Shown here in pieces: positions 11,301-22,800 of a stretch of 64,000 bases of DNA. A model generated the notes under the pieces. It was not told where the DNA came from, made no database searches, and saw nothing but the letters and a program-made list of their open reading frames with translations. The translations under genes and the position numbers were made by a program. The DNA is from Protonemura montana. Its lineage: Eukaryota; Arthropoda; Insecta; Plecoptera; Nemouridae. Each line of letters starts with the position of its first letter. Within the stretch, counting starts at the first letter, position 1. The DNA is taken from NCBI GenBank assembly GCA_947568835.1, contig OX387610.1:12257001-12321000 (forward strand), read 5' to 3'.

Positions 11301-13880
11301 GAAGTTAAGCAACATTGTGCTGGGTCTAGTGTTAGATGGGTGACTGCCATGCACACTGCCAGTTCTGATCAAGAGAGAGGATTTAAGGATATTAGTTGAG
11401 CAACAATGCGTTGGGTCTAGTCCTGGAGGTATCTCTCTCCCCATATCTAGTTAGATACCTTACCCATTTTGTTAATGTACCAGATTAAAGAAAAATAATA
11501 AATAAAAATAACTAACTGTTGCCTGCAGCAGCTCCAAGCAACGATCTGCCGGCTTGGCTTTCGTCGGGCCAACCAGTCTGGCGAGCGACTTCACGCTACG
11601 ACTTTGTCCCTGAGAGTACGGGGGAGTTACCGCTCCGAGCAAACCAGCCAGTGTTCCTGGCTCCGCAGATGATGCAGACTTTGCACGAGTAAGTTTATTA
11701 TACTTTAAATGTCAACGTAGGGTTTGTTAACACAAGGCAAGGGAAATGCTTCCAATATGATTCATAATTAAGACGTTGAAAATGTTATTACAACTTGGTA
11801 AAGTTAGTAAAATAGATTTTTTCCCAGATAAGTTTGTAGCTTATGTGTGATAATCAGGGATAGTAACTTACTGAAATGTATTTACACTATTTACTATTTT
11901 GGAAAGAATGCAAAATATGATTTAAATACAATAGCCTAATACTTAGTCAAGCATGTGCTCTCATTTTTTCGGTCATATACGGCAAAAAAAAACTTAAATT
12001 ACTTGTTCCTCAATAACAAATTAAAATCATTAGCAAATTATCAACTAATTAACAAATCAACTTCAACCGTTTTGGGCTTAGACTTCAGTAAATCAGTTCC
12101 CCTTTAATAATCAATTAGCACAGATCAGTTGATTTTAAGTCAGTGGAGATTTCACCCTTGATAAATTAACTGGTACACGTTACGAAAAGTCTTGAATGCA
12201 GTTTTACTTCACGTTGCCTTCAACGCTTGTTTGCGCTCGGTTTCAGCGGCTGGGTGCTGGCAAGCGACGGCAACTCTTCGGGTCTCGTTCCCAAAGCGTA
12301 CATCGGCGAAGTCTCGCACGTATCCGGGCCAAAAATGCGAGGTGAGTCGCTAGCTGCTTAGCTTTAGGAAGCACATAAAGCTCATAATAATAAAATTCAT
12401 TTTAACAAAACCTATTTGAACTGGGTTTTGAATGCTAAGTAAAGGACAACTAAATTTCCCGACGTTTCGTAACATTTACTAGTTACTTTATCAAGGGTTA
12501 GAGCAGTCCAGCTCTAAGTTAGACTGCTCTAACCCTTGAAGAAGTAACTAGTCCATGTCACCATACGTCGGGAAATTTAGTTGTCCTTTACTTAGCATTC
12601 AAAACCCATTTCAAATAGTTTTTGTTACAACTAGTGCTAAGAAAAAATCAAGTAGACATGAGTCTATAAACCATCATAACATTTATTTTATTTATTTATA
12701 TTTATTTTCCATTGCACATCCTTGAAAATACCATTGACATGGTAAAAGTACACTCCATCATGGTTTTCAGAATAAAACCAGAGTTTTGTAAACTGTCAGG
12801 TTAAAAAATACAAATCACAGTATAAAACTCTGGCCTTCATTACACGTACATGTTATTTTCTCTGGATATTCTTTGACGCTATAGAATGCGTGGTTTAGTA
12901 GGTAGTTCTTTATTTTACCTTCTAAGTCCCTACTTATATCAAGTGTTTTGAGTTAGTTTGGGGGGACGGTTATAGATATGGGTTCCAATTTTAGAGGGGT
13001 CTATAGCTGTCACTGAGAGGCAGCTCGCGGAATGATATAAGATCTTCACAGGATCTTGTGTTCTTCTCATGAATTTAGTATTTAAACATGTATTTACTGC
13101 ATGAATAGTGTATAAAACACGTCAAAGGGTCAAATACAAATAATTTATATTAAAAGTCGTATCTCCTAACATAACATTTTGCTGTTCCATGCAACATGCC
13201 AGGTGTTGCCGGCTCGCTTGCTACGCAGAAAGCTTAATATTAGTATCTTCTCTCTAACTATAACTTACACATGGTTTAAAATTGTCTCTGGGACCCTGAT
13301 CAACTAAACCCCATGCTTGCTTGCACCGATGAGTGTAGGTTATAGGTAGAGAAACAATGTCAATGTTACAGTCTGCATGAAAGATGGCCGCCAAATGACT
13401 ACCTTACCGACAAAAATACAGAGTACCGGAACATCACGTTAAGTGGAGCCACTGTCGTATGAATTTTAATTTCGATATTTCTCGTAAGTTAACTCACTTT
13501 TGAGACTTTTCATACTCAAAAAATCTCCATCAATGTTTACCTCACACATGTAACGTTATTAAAAAGCGAGTAACCTACTATAATTATCAAAATTTAATTT
13601 TTATACAACATTGGCTCCACTTAACGTGATGTTCCGGTACTCTGCATTTTTGTCGGTAAGGTAGTCATTTGGCGGCCATCTTTCACACAGAGACTGTAAC
13701 ATTGACGTTGTTTCTCTACCTATAACCTACACTCAACGCTTGCACTAACACTCGACTAAACTTAACTTTGTCCCCTTTCCAGCGCCCCCTCGAGGCAACC
13801 CGACGATCTTGCCAGACCCGACTGAGCCGGGGATTTCCCCCGGAACACAAGACAGGCAACCCGACAAGCCGGTGCAGTGA
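8344..13880 (+). CDS. PEX13: Peroxisomal membrane protein PEX13 (7 exons, 432 aa)
   Basis: PEX13 is a membrane component of the peroxisomal matrix-protein import docking complex and binds PEX14 and PEX5. Exons: 8344-8441, 8891-9280, 9777-10066, 10874-11041, 11529-11688, 12247-12341, 13783-13880; phases agree at every junction (1299 nt). Residues 1-35 include the typical PPKPWE start. Residues ~75-180 are Tyr-Gly rich with repeats such as GTYGSGMGTYGSGIGSYGSS; in other species this YG region is proposed to form a selective permeability phase. Residues ~181-259 are the membrane-associated helical region ending LYAKLMQLLG. A hydrophobic segment follows at ~284-306 (PVAAFVAVVVAAPYLAF). The SH3 domain spans ~331-395 with SRYDF, GWVLASD and GLVPKAYI. 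The tail is short and Pro-rich. The length is close to the usual ~400 residues. The intact frame and strong splice sites argue for a working gene. Confidence 0.95.
10086..10855. repeat. 47-bp minisatellite in PEX13 intron 3, about 16 copies
   Basis: The unit contains TTGAAAGTGCAAACACAGAC and CTAGCCACACAGATGGTCTG. Copies differ by one or a few bases, and one unit near 10260 lacks part of CTAGC. The array fills nearly all of the 807-bp intron, beginning about 20 bp after the donor and ending about 20 bp before the acceptor at 10873. It should be polymorphic between individuals. Confidence 0.95.
11255..11445 (+). repeat. Diverged 5S-like SINE-1 fragment in PEX13 intron 4
   Basis: Two degenerate ~91-bp units are visible: GAAGTTAAGCAACATTGTGC, TTAGATGGGTGACTGCC, then a second TTGAGCAACAATGCGTTGGG. 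They match the SINE family described at 46613 but are much more mutated, so this is an old insertion. Confidence 0.75.
12405..12680. mobile_element. MITE-1 copy, palindromic, in PEX13 intron 6
   Basis: The left arm ATTTGAACTGGGTTTTGAAT with GCTAAGTAAAGGACAACTAA is mirrored on the right as TTAGTTGTCCTTTACTTAGC. The centre is itself an inverted repeat around GGTTAGAGCAGTCC and GGACTGCTCTAACC-like words. The right side carries an extra outer arm (ACTAGTGCTAAG, AAGTAGACATGAGTC). No ORF is present, so it is non-autonomous. Confidence 0.8.
12681..13130 (-). mobile_element. Decayed non-LTR retrotransposon 3' end
   Basis: The plus strand shows a run of ATTTATTT at 12679-12710, which is an A-rich AATA tail on the minus strand. 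Behind it, broken minus-strand frames read KIKNYLLNHAFYSVKEY and IGTHIYNRPPKL, typical of the C-terminal region that follows reverse transcriptase in CR1/jockey-like LINEs (…YN.LP…LK.YLL…FYSV.E). Stops and a frameshift separate these pieces, so it is dead. It abuts the MITE-1 copy. Confidence 0.6.
13331..13735. mobile_element. Inverted-repeat element IR-2 in the last PEX13 intron
   Basis: Arms of about 120 bp at 13331-13452 and 13613-13735 are near-perfect reverse complements. Each contains AAGATGGCCGCCAAATGACT, a CTACCTTACCGACAAAAATA-like stretch, and GTACCGGAACATCACGTTAA. The ~160-bp interior is AT-rich and non-coding. Partial relatives occur at 570-850, 5150-5290 and 33505-33785. It is likely a MITE. 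The AAGATGGCCGCC word (13381-13392, mirrored 13671-13682) resembles a YY1-type site. Confidence 0.75.
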
Positions 13881-16805
13881 CTTGTGCCCGGCAGCCGACG
13901 GTGATTGGGTTACCGGGGACAACGAGTTCCTCATTCATTCCTCGTTTCGTTTTGTCGTTTCGTCGTTGCTGCAAGGTGGAGTCTTGGGGAGGGGGAGGGG
14001 CTTCTCTTGCCGGGAAAGTGAACGACTGAATCTGCTTGGAATCGCGGCTGGTCATTCGGTAAACAACAAAAAACTACGATCACGCGATTGCACCATTGTT
14101 TGTTTGGTAGATTTCTATCTTATCAGGAGTCGCCCTCCGCGCTTTAGAAGTGAGAGCAAAATTTTTCTTGAAAGTTACCTTAAAGAGAGGAGATCAATGC
14201 ATCAGGTTCGATGTGATAGATAATAACGGAAAATTATATCACTGCTTCCTTTTGTTAACTTTATTCTCTGCTCTTGACTTTATCTAAATTCACGTAAACT
14301 TTGGTCAGCTCTGATTGGCCATGCCTTTGTGTGTGGTGGAAAGTTACAGAGCATAGCGGGAGAGCTTGAAACAACTGACTACGCCACGATTCTAAAAGCA
14401 CCGAGTTTCTAGCTTTTTGCCGAAGCGATTGTTTCGATTCGTTTGTCGCCTTGTCTTGAATCCCTGCAAGTCTCGATTGATTCTCGTGTGACTTCTTTTT
14501 AAATCGACCTTCGCCTTCGACTTCGCAGTTTGCGAATAGAAAACCAGTGTAAGCCTGGACCCTGCGCCAAAGACACTGTGTTAAGCGACATGTTTTTTTT
14601 GTTTGTGTTTTTTAGTCTGCAAAAATCCTTTACTTTTTACAAATAAGCACACATTGCAATTTATCTTTTAGTTTCTGCTTGTGTCTTAAGTTTTGTCTGT
14701 TTTGAAAGAAACTGGTTTGTGTGTGAAATCTGATTTAAATTGTAATTGCTCGCAATGTACGAAATGTTTAGTCATTAGGAACACTAATAACCTCTCAAAA
14801 ATTGATGGCCCAGCAGGGACTTGAACCCCGATCTCCACCATTGGTTGCTCTAACCAATGAGCCTCGAAGACATATCATTTTTTGAGAGGATTTTAGTGTA
14901 TTTGATGAGAACGATAGATCTCCAAGGAGTAGAACTATCAAACAGTCACTCTGATTCCAGTGGCTCTATACTACGTCACATCCATTCAATCCATTCAGTA
15001 ACTCCAATTTGACTTGGGATACATTTTATGTTGTGTTATCTCATTTAAACCATTGAAATCTGAGAGTTTATTAGTATTCCTAATTATAAAACCGGCCAGT
15101 CGTTTGGTTGGACGTACGAAACGTTGATCGTACGGCCAGGGGTGGCATTGTTTTTTACTTCCTAGCTTTCGTGGTTAGCCCCGGGCTACCTATTTGTTGC
15201 AAGCGGCTGAGCAGCCGAGCTGCCGTCTTTGTGTGAACCAATTTTTGTTAAGACAATATCGTGGCGTGATCTCTAGAAGCAGAAATTGTCTCGGTTGTTC
15301 GGCCTTCTATCGAAGAGTATGCCGATTCACAAGAAGTTGGGAGTGCACTTTGTAAAGGGATCGTGTTTTTAGTTTATTGACGCGGGCTTAATTTGTGAAT
15401 TCTTGTCTACAATACGTCAAGCCAAAGACGTGTTCGAAAATGTTAAGTATTTCTAGCTGGGCTAGGAAGGGTCTGAACTAAGCTAGATCAGAGGAAAGGA
15501 AAGTTGTTCAGAAAGCAATTGACTGAATTGGTTAAGCTGGTTTAAAATTTGCTAACTTTCTTTACGACTAGATACGTTGATTCTTTTCTGTAGCAGACTA
15601 GCTCTGGATGGCTGCAACGTTCCCCAGTGAGTTGACAATCACCAAAAGTGCACTGATCGAGAATTGGAGAATCATCATATAAGAAAGATAGTGTTGGTTA
15701 TTTATTCTATGGTTGCATTGCTAGCGAGTACCGTGCTTGGTTTCGGCTGAGGCGATCTGGTAGCTCGACTGTTTTGTCCTCGTTGGCAACACGTGATGTT
15801 TCTATCGAGCCCGACTTGTTAAACTTCAGTTTCGATTTGGTAATCGTAAACGGAGGTTTTTTTTATTCCTAGATTGAAATAAATTCTGTGTTGAATGGTA
15901 ATTATTGGCTTGCACATTATTATGCTTTGATCAGTGCCTAGAGGCTCAATTTAATCTTAAAAAATTTGCAGACCAAGAAACAACTAATGTTTCCGGCATA
16001 GAGCAATTCTCCACAATGTAAAAGTGTATTGGGTGAGTGAAACAAGGGTTTCAAGAAAACCTAAGATACAAAACCTATAAGTTCCTTAAATCCTGTTCAC
16101 ATCCAGCTTATGTTGAATTGTTCCAAGTTCCAATCTAACTTTGATCATTGAAATTTGAATCATTTTCAGTTTTGGTAAAATAAATCAATTTAGAGTTAGG
16201 TTTAAATATGTTGAAATCTGTTGGTAGAGAGTATTGGGTGTATTTTGCGTGCACAGAACGCTGCTTAAATCGTCGGTGACGCGCACGTTATGAGACCTGC
16301 AATTGCTTGATGTTTTAGGTAATGTCCATGACTAGAAGATTTTTGAACATAAGCAAACAAACGAGAGTTGCATCAATCGACAGGTAAACATAGGTACTTG
16401 AAGCTTTGCCTTGAATCATTCGGCATTTAAGTGCTTCAAGTACCTACCAGGTAGCGCTACCGGCACATCAACTCGGTCGGTTGGTAGGTAAACATTACGT
16501 CAGAGCGTTCCGCATTTGTTGGTGTTGGTGTTGGTGCCTGTGTGGGATATACAGTTATCTGTTTTTTAATCTCGGTTTATCTATTATTAGTGGACTTAAG
16601 TTGGGATTACGATTAGCGAATGTGGAAGACGTGCGGATTATATTAAAACGGTGCGTGAGATATCTGTGCGGTGGTGACAACAGTGAACATGCTGAAGCGG
16701 TCAGTGGGGTTTTAGGCTACAGTGGTCACGCTTATTCCGTCCAAGGATTTCGTTCAGATAACGTGCAATTAATCGGGTGATTTGTGTGCTATTCTTGAGG
16801 CAACA
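13881..16805. other. PEX13 3' UTR and intergenic region before the SUN gene
   Basis: An AATAAA at 15879-15884 is one candidate PEX13 poly(A) signal; closer variants may be used. An imperfect tRNA-like repeat lies at 14788-14910. A perfect inverted repeat TAGGTACTTGAAGC / GCTTCAAGTACCTA (16391-16404 and 16432-16445) forms a hairpin ~400 bp before the SUN start codon. Some open frames (13768-14223, 16481-16780) have no coding features I trust. The promoter and 5' UTR of the SUN gene must lie in the last part. Confidence 0.5.
14788..14910 (-). repeat. tRNA-derived repeat (TR-1), single arm
   Basis: On the minus strand it reads GGCTCATTGGTTAGAGCAAC followed by GGGGTTCAAGTCCC, i.e. RNA polymerase III A-box and B-box words at tRNA spacing. 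It is flanked by CCTCTCAAAAATTGATG and TTTTTGAGAGGATTTTAGTG, the inverted ends that mark this family at 45141-45430. It is a SINE/MITE-type repeat, not a functional tRNA gene. Confidence 0.7.
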
Positions 16806-19800
16806 ATGGAAGTCGAAAGGGAGAATCGTTCGCGTTCGAGGACACCGTTTGTTGGGGACGTCGTTGAAATGGACAATGCCAGGTAGGTTTTTGTATTTCC
16901 TTCCGGGACATCGTCATTTCCATGTTGGCGCAAGATTGGTTTTCAAATTTTGTCACTTCATATTTACGAGCACAACATACCCACGAAAACTCGTTTTCTT
17001 GTCACATTTTCTTATTCATGTCCTATAACCAGAATCCAGCATTGGAATCCAAAGGCAAAGGAAGTCCAGCTTTAGGTAACCAAGAAACTCATTTGCTGTT
17101 TATTTTCTCTCAACAGCCTCGGTGAGACACAAACCCGAAAGACCAGACGTACTGAGAAGCGGAAGCCAGCCAACGGACTGACAAATGGTGGGCAAGAATC
17201 TGTAACTACAGTTACAACAGAGTCCGTGACAGTGAGTGTAAAAGAAATCAAGGCAGCCAAAGACAATGTGAACAAGAGCAAGACTAAGTCGGCAAGCAAG
17301 AAAGTTATCGAGAAGGAAGTGAATAATGAAAACAACAGTGAAATGATGCGCTGTTTAAATGCGTACCGAGAGGCCGGCGACTGGTGGGAGTGAGTATTAC
17401 TTGTTTTATTGTTCCGACTCGTGTGTTTTCAAGTCAATTTATTCCTCGGCTGGCATGTGGTCAGTTAAGGCTGCGAGTTCCCTTTTTGGTGGGTAATACA
17501 CGTGGGCAAAAGGGCTGGTACTTTGCGCATGGTTGTAGAAATTAAAGTCTTGTGCAGGTCAGTGTGTAATTGTATAGGTAGATTCATCGGTCCTTTTTAA
17601 TAGCTGCTATTCCGTAGCAATCGCCTCATTTACATAGAAATAATTAAAAAAAAAATGCATACCAACATCTATGAATGTTTGAAAGTGGAAGGTATCAGAA
17701 TAACAGCCAGTAAGTTAATGTGTTTTAGGAGCAATTTGCATAAAAAAAAATTAATTTTGCATAATTTGTGTATCCTCAGTAGGTCATGGCCTCTCAGGTG
17801 TGGGGTGGTGATCATTTACTACTATGGCTTCAAATCAGGTTTGACTGGCTTGGCTTGATTAACATAAACCACAGACACTTACACTACAGTGTAGTCTTAC
17901 GTTCCCGTGTTAATGATCCGCATTTATCAACCAGATCTGTTGGTAGTAGATCAAATTGTCAGTTGCAAGTTGCCATTTGTCCTGCCGATGCTAAACATGT
18001 CGCAAAATGTACACATTTTTTGTATTTTGTTTCCAGCGTTGCTTCATTTTTCTCTCAACATTTACAAGAGACTTTGAAAAGTCACCAATTCATACGCTGG
18101 TTTTTTATGTTTTTAATTAACGCGAAGGAAAAGTCTCTAACGCTTACAAAACCATGTTGAGATGCAGAGAAGTTTTTTTGTGTCTATTAATATCGTTTCC
18201 CTGGAGGCGACAGAGCGCTTGAACGAAGATGCTTGCATAGGTCTCGTTTTAATCTGTAGGTTGGTCTGGGCTACCATCAGGAGTAGTTTGAAGGAACCAA
18301 GCTAAAAAACCCATCGGGCTTGGTGGGCTGCAAAGAATGCACCTTAAAATCAACCGGTGTTTTTTTTTTAAATCATCTTTTGGTATCACAGTTGGGCTAG
18401 GCATTTCAATTTTATGAAAACTGCCAGGCAGAAACCTCAAATTTAATACACACTTAACGGCAGAAACAATGTCAATTTTGAAATCGTGCATAACCAGCCA
18501 CTAGATCATTTTCAAAATGGTGATTAATGAAGATTTGGTTAGGTACTTAGGAATTGTATCTGGAAGTATTTCAGTTTAAATAGCAGGACTTTATTTCGAA
18601 ATTGAAAAGCATAAGTGCTTGGGGAATTCTTTATTTGCTATTTCATTTCCCGATCATTTCCAATCAGAAAAATGTGCACTCTTTTGTTAACAATGAAATA
18701 CAATGCAATACATTGGTGCACGCAACAGATATATAATTAAGTATATGTATAGAGTATATTTCAGTACACAGTTATTTCATTACATATTTACTTACAGCAT
18801 AAAAACAATTCTTTACTAAATATTGTTTCAGCGTATTTTCAAACAAGGATAGCAGGTCAATACATTAAATATTTACAAGCAAGTTGTTAAAAATGATCAG
18901 ACAAGCTCCACTGGCCTTTTTTTTACACATTTTGTCATTCTATATGTATTTACATTTATATCTTGTATTTGCCTAGTGTTATATGTGTGAACAATATGGG
19001 CCAGTGTGCTAGAATGGGTTAGAATTCAGACTGGGACTGAAAAAGCCCGAAATATTTACATTGCAGCCAAGAGCTGTGGGATAAATGTCGCTAGTAGTTT
19101 AGTTTCAATTAGACTGCAAAGCAACACAGGCCAAGAATGAATAAATTCCACACACGACTTATCTACCCTAGACCAACTATTTTGATATCTTATCGTTTTT
19201 CTATTATAAGAGGCTGGATTGTTGCTGTGGGGAAGAAGGAAAGAGAGATGGAGAGCAACTTACCAGAGATGTGAAAGGCACTTGCACTTATAGAGGTTTC
19301 AGTGATGTTGCCTTTGTTGCTGAGAGACTTACTAATTGCAATGCAATATTTGAAATTTCCTTTCAATTATTTATTTATCAAACAATTCTTCAGTTACATT
19401 TATGTTTTTTTCTTATTTATGATTTCTTCTAATTTCTTTGAAGTCCGGTAGAAGCTACTAAAGAAGAAATTACTATCAGTCCCTTTATATGGGATGTCTT
19501 CTTCTACTTCTTAGCTATTTAACTTATCTGTTAATTTTGTAATCTGCTTGAATCCACTCTGGTGATAATTTCTCCACTGCCTTCAATGACAAATACATCT
19601 CATTTCATTTCATGACAACTCACTATTTTCTAAGGAAGTCAGATTTGTTGCTTGCCAAAACAAATTCCAATGTAGATAAGCTTTAGGCCCCCGAGGTATC
19701 TTCCTGGAAGCTAGATGAGTTGAAATGAACTCTGCATCTGACAGGAGAGTGACTAATTGCTTGACTAAATTTAGGTAGGCTGATGATCATGAACCCTTTC

Positions 19801-22800
19801 TGTAAGTTAAATACACTTTTGGACTTATCAGATAGGTTTCTGAAAAGCTGCATGTGAGCATCTGCATTCCTGGTTAGCTTCATGTAGCTATATGTGATTG
19901 GCAGGTACTCGAAAAAAGCACAGGTCCTTTTTGATATTTTGCCAGGTAAGTAAATTATGAAAGTGCCAAGCAAAAATAGAAAAATGATTAGTTATATTCT
20001 GCTTTCTTGTCAAAGCCCTTTCAAACTAGTGAGCATTACCATAAAACTTTGAATTGCAGTATCCATTGCAGGTAATAATTTAATAAAAATCTGATAAGGT
20101 TTTATGTGTGAAGAGAAATTGTAAAAGTTCCCAGCCTCCAAGGGTAACGTAATTGGTCATTGTTCGAGTCTGATACGAACTCTCAAAGACTACCACCAAA
20201 CATTCGAGTCTTCAAGAACCGAAACAAAGATAGCTTACAACTTCTTGGCTCCCCTGGCTGAATCACACGTCTAAAAATAAAGACGATGCTATTCACCTTG
20301 GTCTCAGAGAAAGGGTATCTGTATGCCAGCTGGATGACAGCCAAGGAGGCACATGTCTCCAAAGCGCGTCTCAGTTGTTTATTTTGGTGTCCCTTGCTTG
20401 CTTCCTGTCGCTGGAACGTTAAGTTATCCATAATCTCCAGTCAGTCGCCGTCTGGAAGGCAGCTAACATGCCAGTACCCACCAAAAGGTAACCTACTATA
20501 ACAACACTTTTTCCCATGGACCGCCGCACGAATCGGGCAACTAACACGAAAACTATAATCAACTATTATTACTGTCAGTCTCGGAATTTCACACAAATCA
20601 TTTTGGGAAATTTGAAGTTTCGTAGTCTCGTAAATCATTTTTGTTATTGTGGGCGCAACTTGAAGCTAGCGCCGAATTGACATTGGTGGCCGACCGCCGA
20701 AGCCTGCTATCAGAAGGTCTCTGCCGACCACGCCTGGCTAACTGTCAGTGTAACTTTGCACGCGGTGGTCGGGTTTGTTTGGTCGATGGGAGCAGAGTAA
20801 TGTCTCGTAATTAATTAGTGTTTAGTGCCTGCGCACATTCGATGCGTGAGGGCTTTCCTTTTCTTGGTTATTGCGTCAGGGTGTGCGGTTATGTTTTCAA
20901 GTATCTGACATTCCTGATATTTCTATCAATTATTGCCGCGTTTTTTCTTAGAATTCTCCCCGAGGACACAAAACCGTTTTTTTTTTATGCTATTGTCTCT
21001 CGATTTTCTCTTGCCTGTACTTTAAATGTAGTTGTGCTCCTCAATTCGGCTGATAAACACACGTGATTTGAATGACAATTTTAGGTAAAATCTCATTTGT
21101 AACTAACCACGCCTGTGAAGGAAGCTTTCTCTGTTTCTTTGTGTAAGGAGGCTAAAGAATGGCCAGCCCTTGCGGCAGTTGGACAGAGTCCTTTATTCCC
21201 TTCTGGGATTGCCAGAGTTAATTATTCATCAAAATTATTGGCTACATAACAGAACCCCAGGGTTTTTAGACTCATATCTAATTTATCTACCCTTAGCACT
21301 AGTTTTGATAGAAAAAAATAACTAGGTTTTGAATGCTAAGTAAAGAACAACTAAATTCCCCAAAGTTTCGTAACTTGTACCTGTTACTTTATCAAGGGTT
21401 AGAGCAGTCCTGACAATTGACGATAACAAAAGAACCGTACAGTAACAGGGTAACAGGTGCTACAAGTTATGAAACTTTGGGAAATTAATTAGTTCTTTAC
21501 TTACTTGTCAACTTCCAGTTTAAACAGTTTTTGTCAGAACCCAAGAGTATTCCCAGGGGTGCTATGGGGCAAAAGGGAACATGCCCCATCTGCATTCCTC
21601 CTCTCCCCCCCCCCTGCAAAGAGTGCTCGTTCATTCGCTTGGTTACCGCTGACATCAAAATGCACGAGAAATACGAACTTAAACCCTCGATAATTGTGTC
21701 TCGAAATCAAACGCTGACCACGCTTTGCATTTCACCAGGAAATTCCCGAAGACGGACTTCACGTACTCGCCTGCGTCGCCGTTCCACAACACAACGGTCG
21801 CGCCGGGCGTGAAGGCGATGCCCAACATGTCGCGGCGGTCATTGCACTCGACGCGCGATGTCAGCGACGTTAATGAAGTGACCGACACCAGCGACGCTTT
21901 TCTCAGCCGAACGGCAGCCACATACCGTGCAGCGCCTGTCATGCATCTGCCGTTCCAGTCTCGTAGGTCACTAGGTCAGTTTCCTCATTGAGTGTTGTGC
22001 TTAAAGAAGCACTGTTCTGACCGTGGTGGATGAGTGGGTGATGATGAACCTAACTTAGCGTAAAAGGAAGGTTGGAGAAACCTGGTGCCAACACAGTCTA
22101 CTCCTGGTCAAGAACACCCAGGGGACCACCGGCTTAACATCCCTTGGAAAGGACGGTACATCTCAAATAGCAGGATTCCTCCACAAATCCATGCTGTCGA
22201 GAGGTTAATAAGTAAGGCAAATGAAGTTGCTGTACTAACTTTCATCCCTCCAGCCTCTCTCCCAAACAGAACTGGTCATAAGAAAAACTATTTGAACTGG
22301 GTTTTGAATGCTAAGTAAAGGGCTACTAAATTTCCCTGGATATGGAAATGGAAATTTGCATGAAAATTTAGTAGCCCTTTACTTAGCATTCAAAACCCAG
22401 TTCAAATAGTTTTTCTTAAAACTAGTGCTAAGGATAAATCAAGTAGACATGAGTCTAAAAACCATCATAAAGAACTGGTCATTACTGTCGGTACTCTATC
22501 TAATTCGACTGAATCTAGTGTCCCATCTCTCGAATGTGTAGTCCTGGTGCTAATTCTTGGTTCCTGCAGGTCAGAGGTCGCTTGGTCGTTTCTCCGACGG
22601 CGAATCTGACGGAGAGGAAGTTGTTCACACCGCACAAAGAGCAAGCACCGAAACCACGGTGACGGTTTGGACGCGGATCACCACCATAATCACCACAATC
22701 ATCACCACCATCACCAGTAAGTGATGCCAGCAAAGTAGTTTTGTCAAACCGTGTTCAGCTACTAGGCCGCGATGGGATGGGACTTCTTTGGGAAAGGACC

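Larger units (their letters stand above)
17390..21738. other. Large second intron of the SUN gene (4.3 kb)
   Basis: The intron is mostly AT-rich sequence without recognised elements from 17390 to ~19600. Two minus-strand open frames (19683-19973 and 20183-20431) are listed separately. A locally GC-richer stretch with CpGs occurs at 20650-20790. A MITE-1 copy occupies 21255-21540, so the exon at 21739 starts just 200 bp after a mobile element. Confidence 0.6.

Noticed and set aside
16481..16780. 99-codon open frame just before the SUN start codon
   Set aside because: It begins with a non-ATG codon, has a low-complexity Trp/Cys run from a GTTGGT repeat, and stops before the SUN ATG; probably untranslated leader.
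22640..22720. His-rich reading of exon 4 ([14 protein letters not shown])
   Set aside because: That frame has an upstream in-frame stop and does not fit the phases of the flanking exons; the Thr/Ile frame does.
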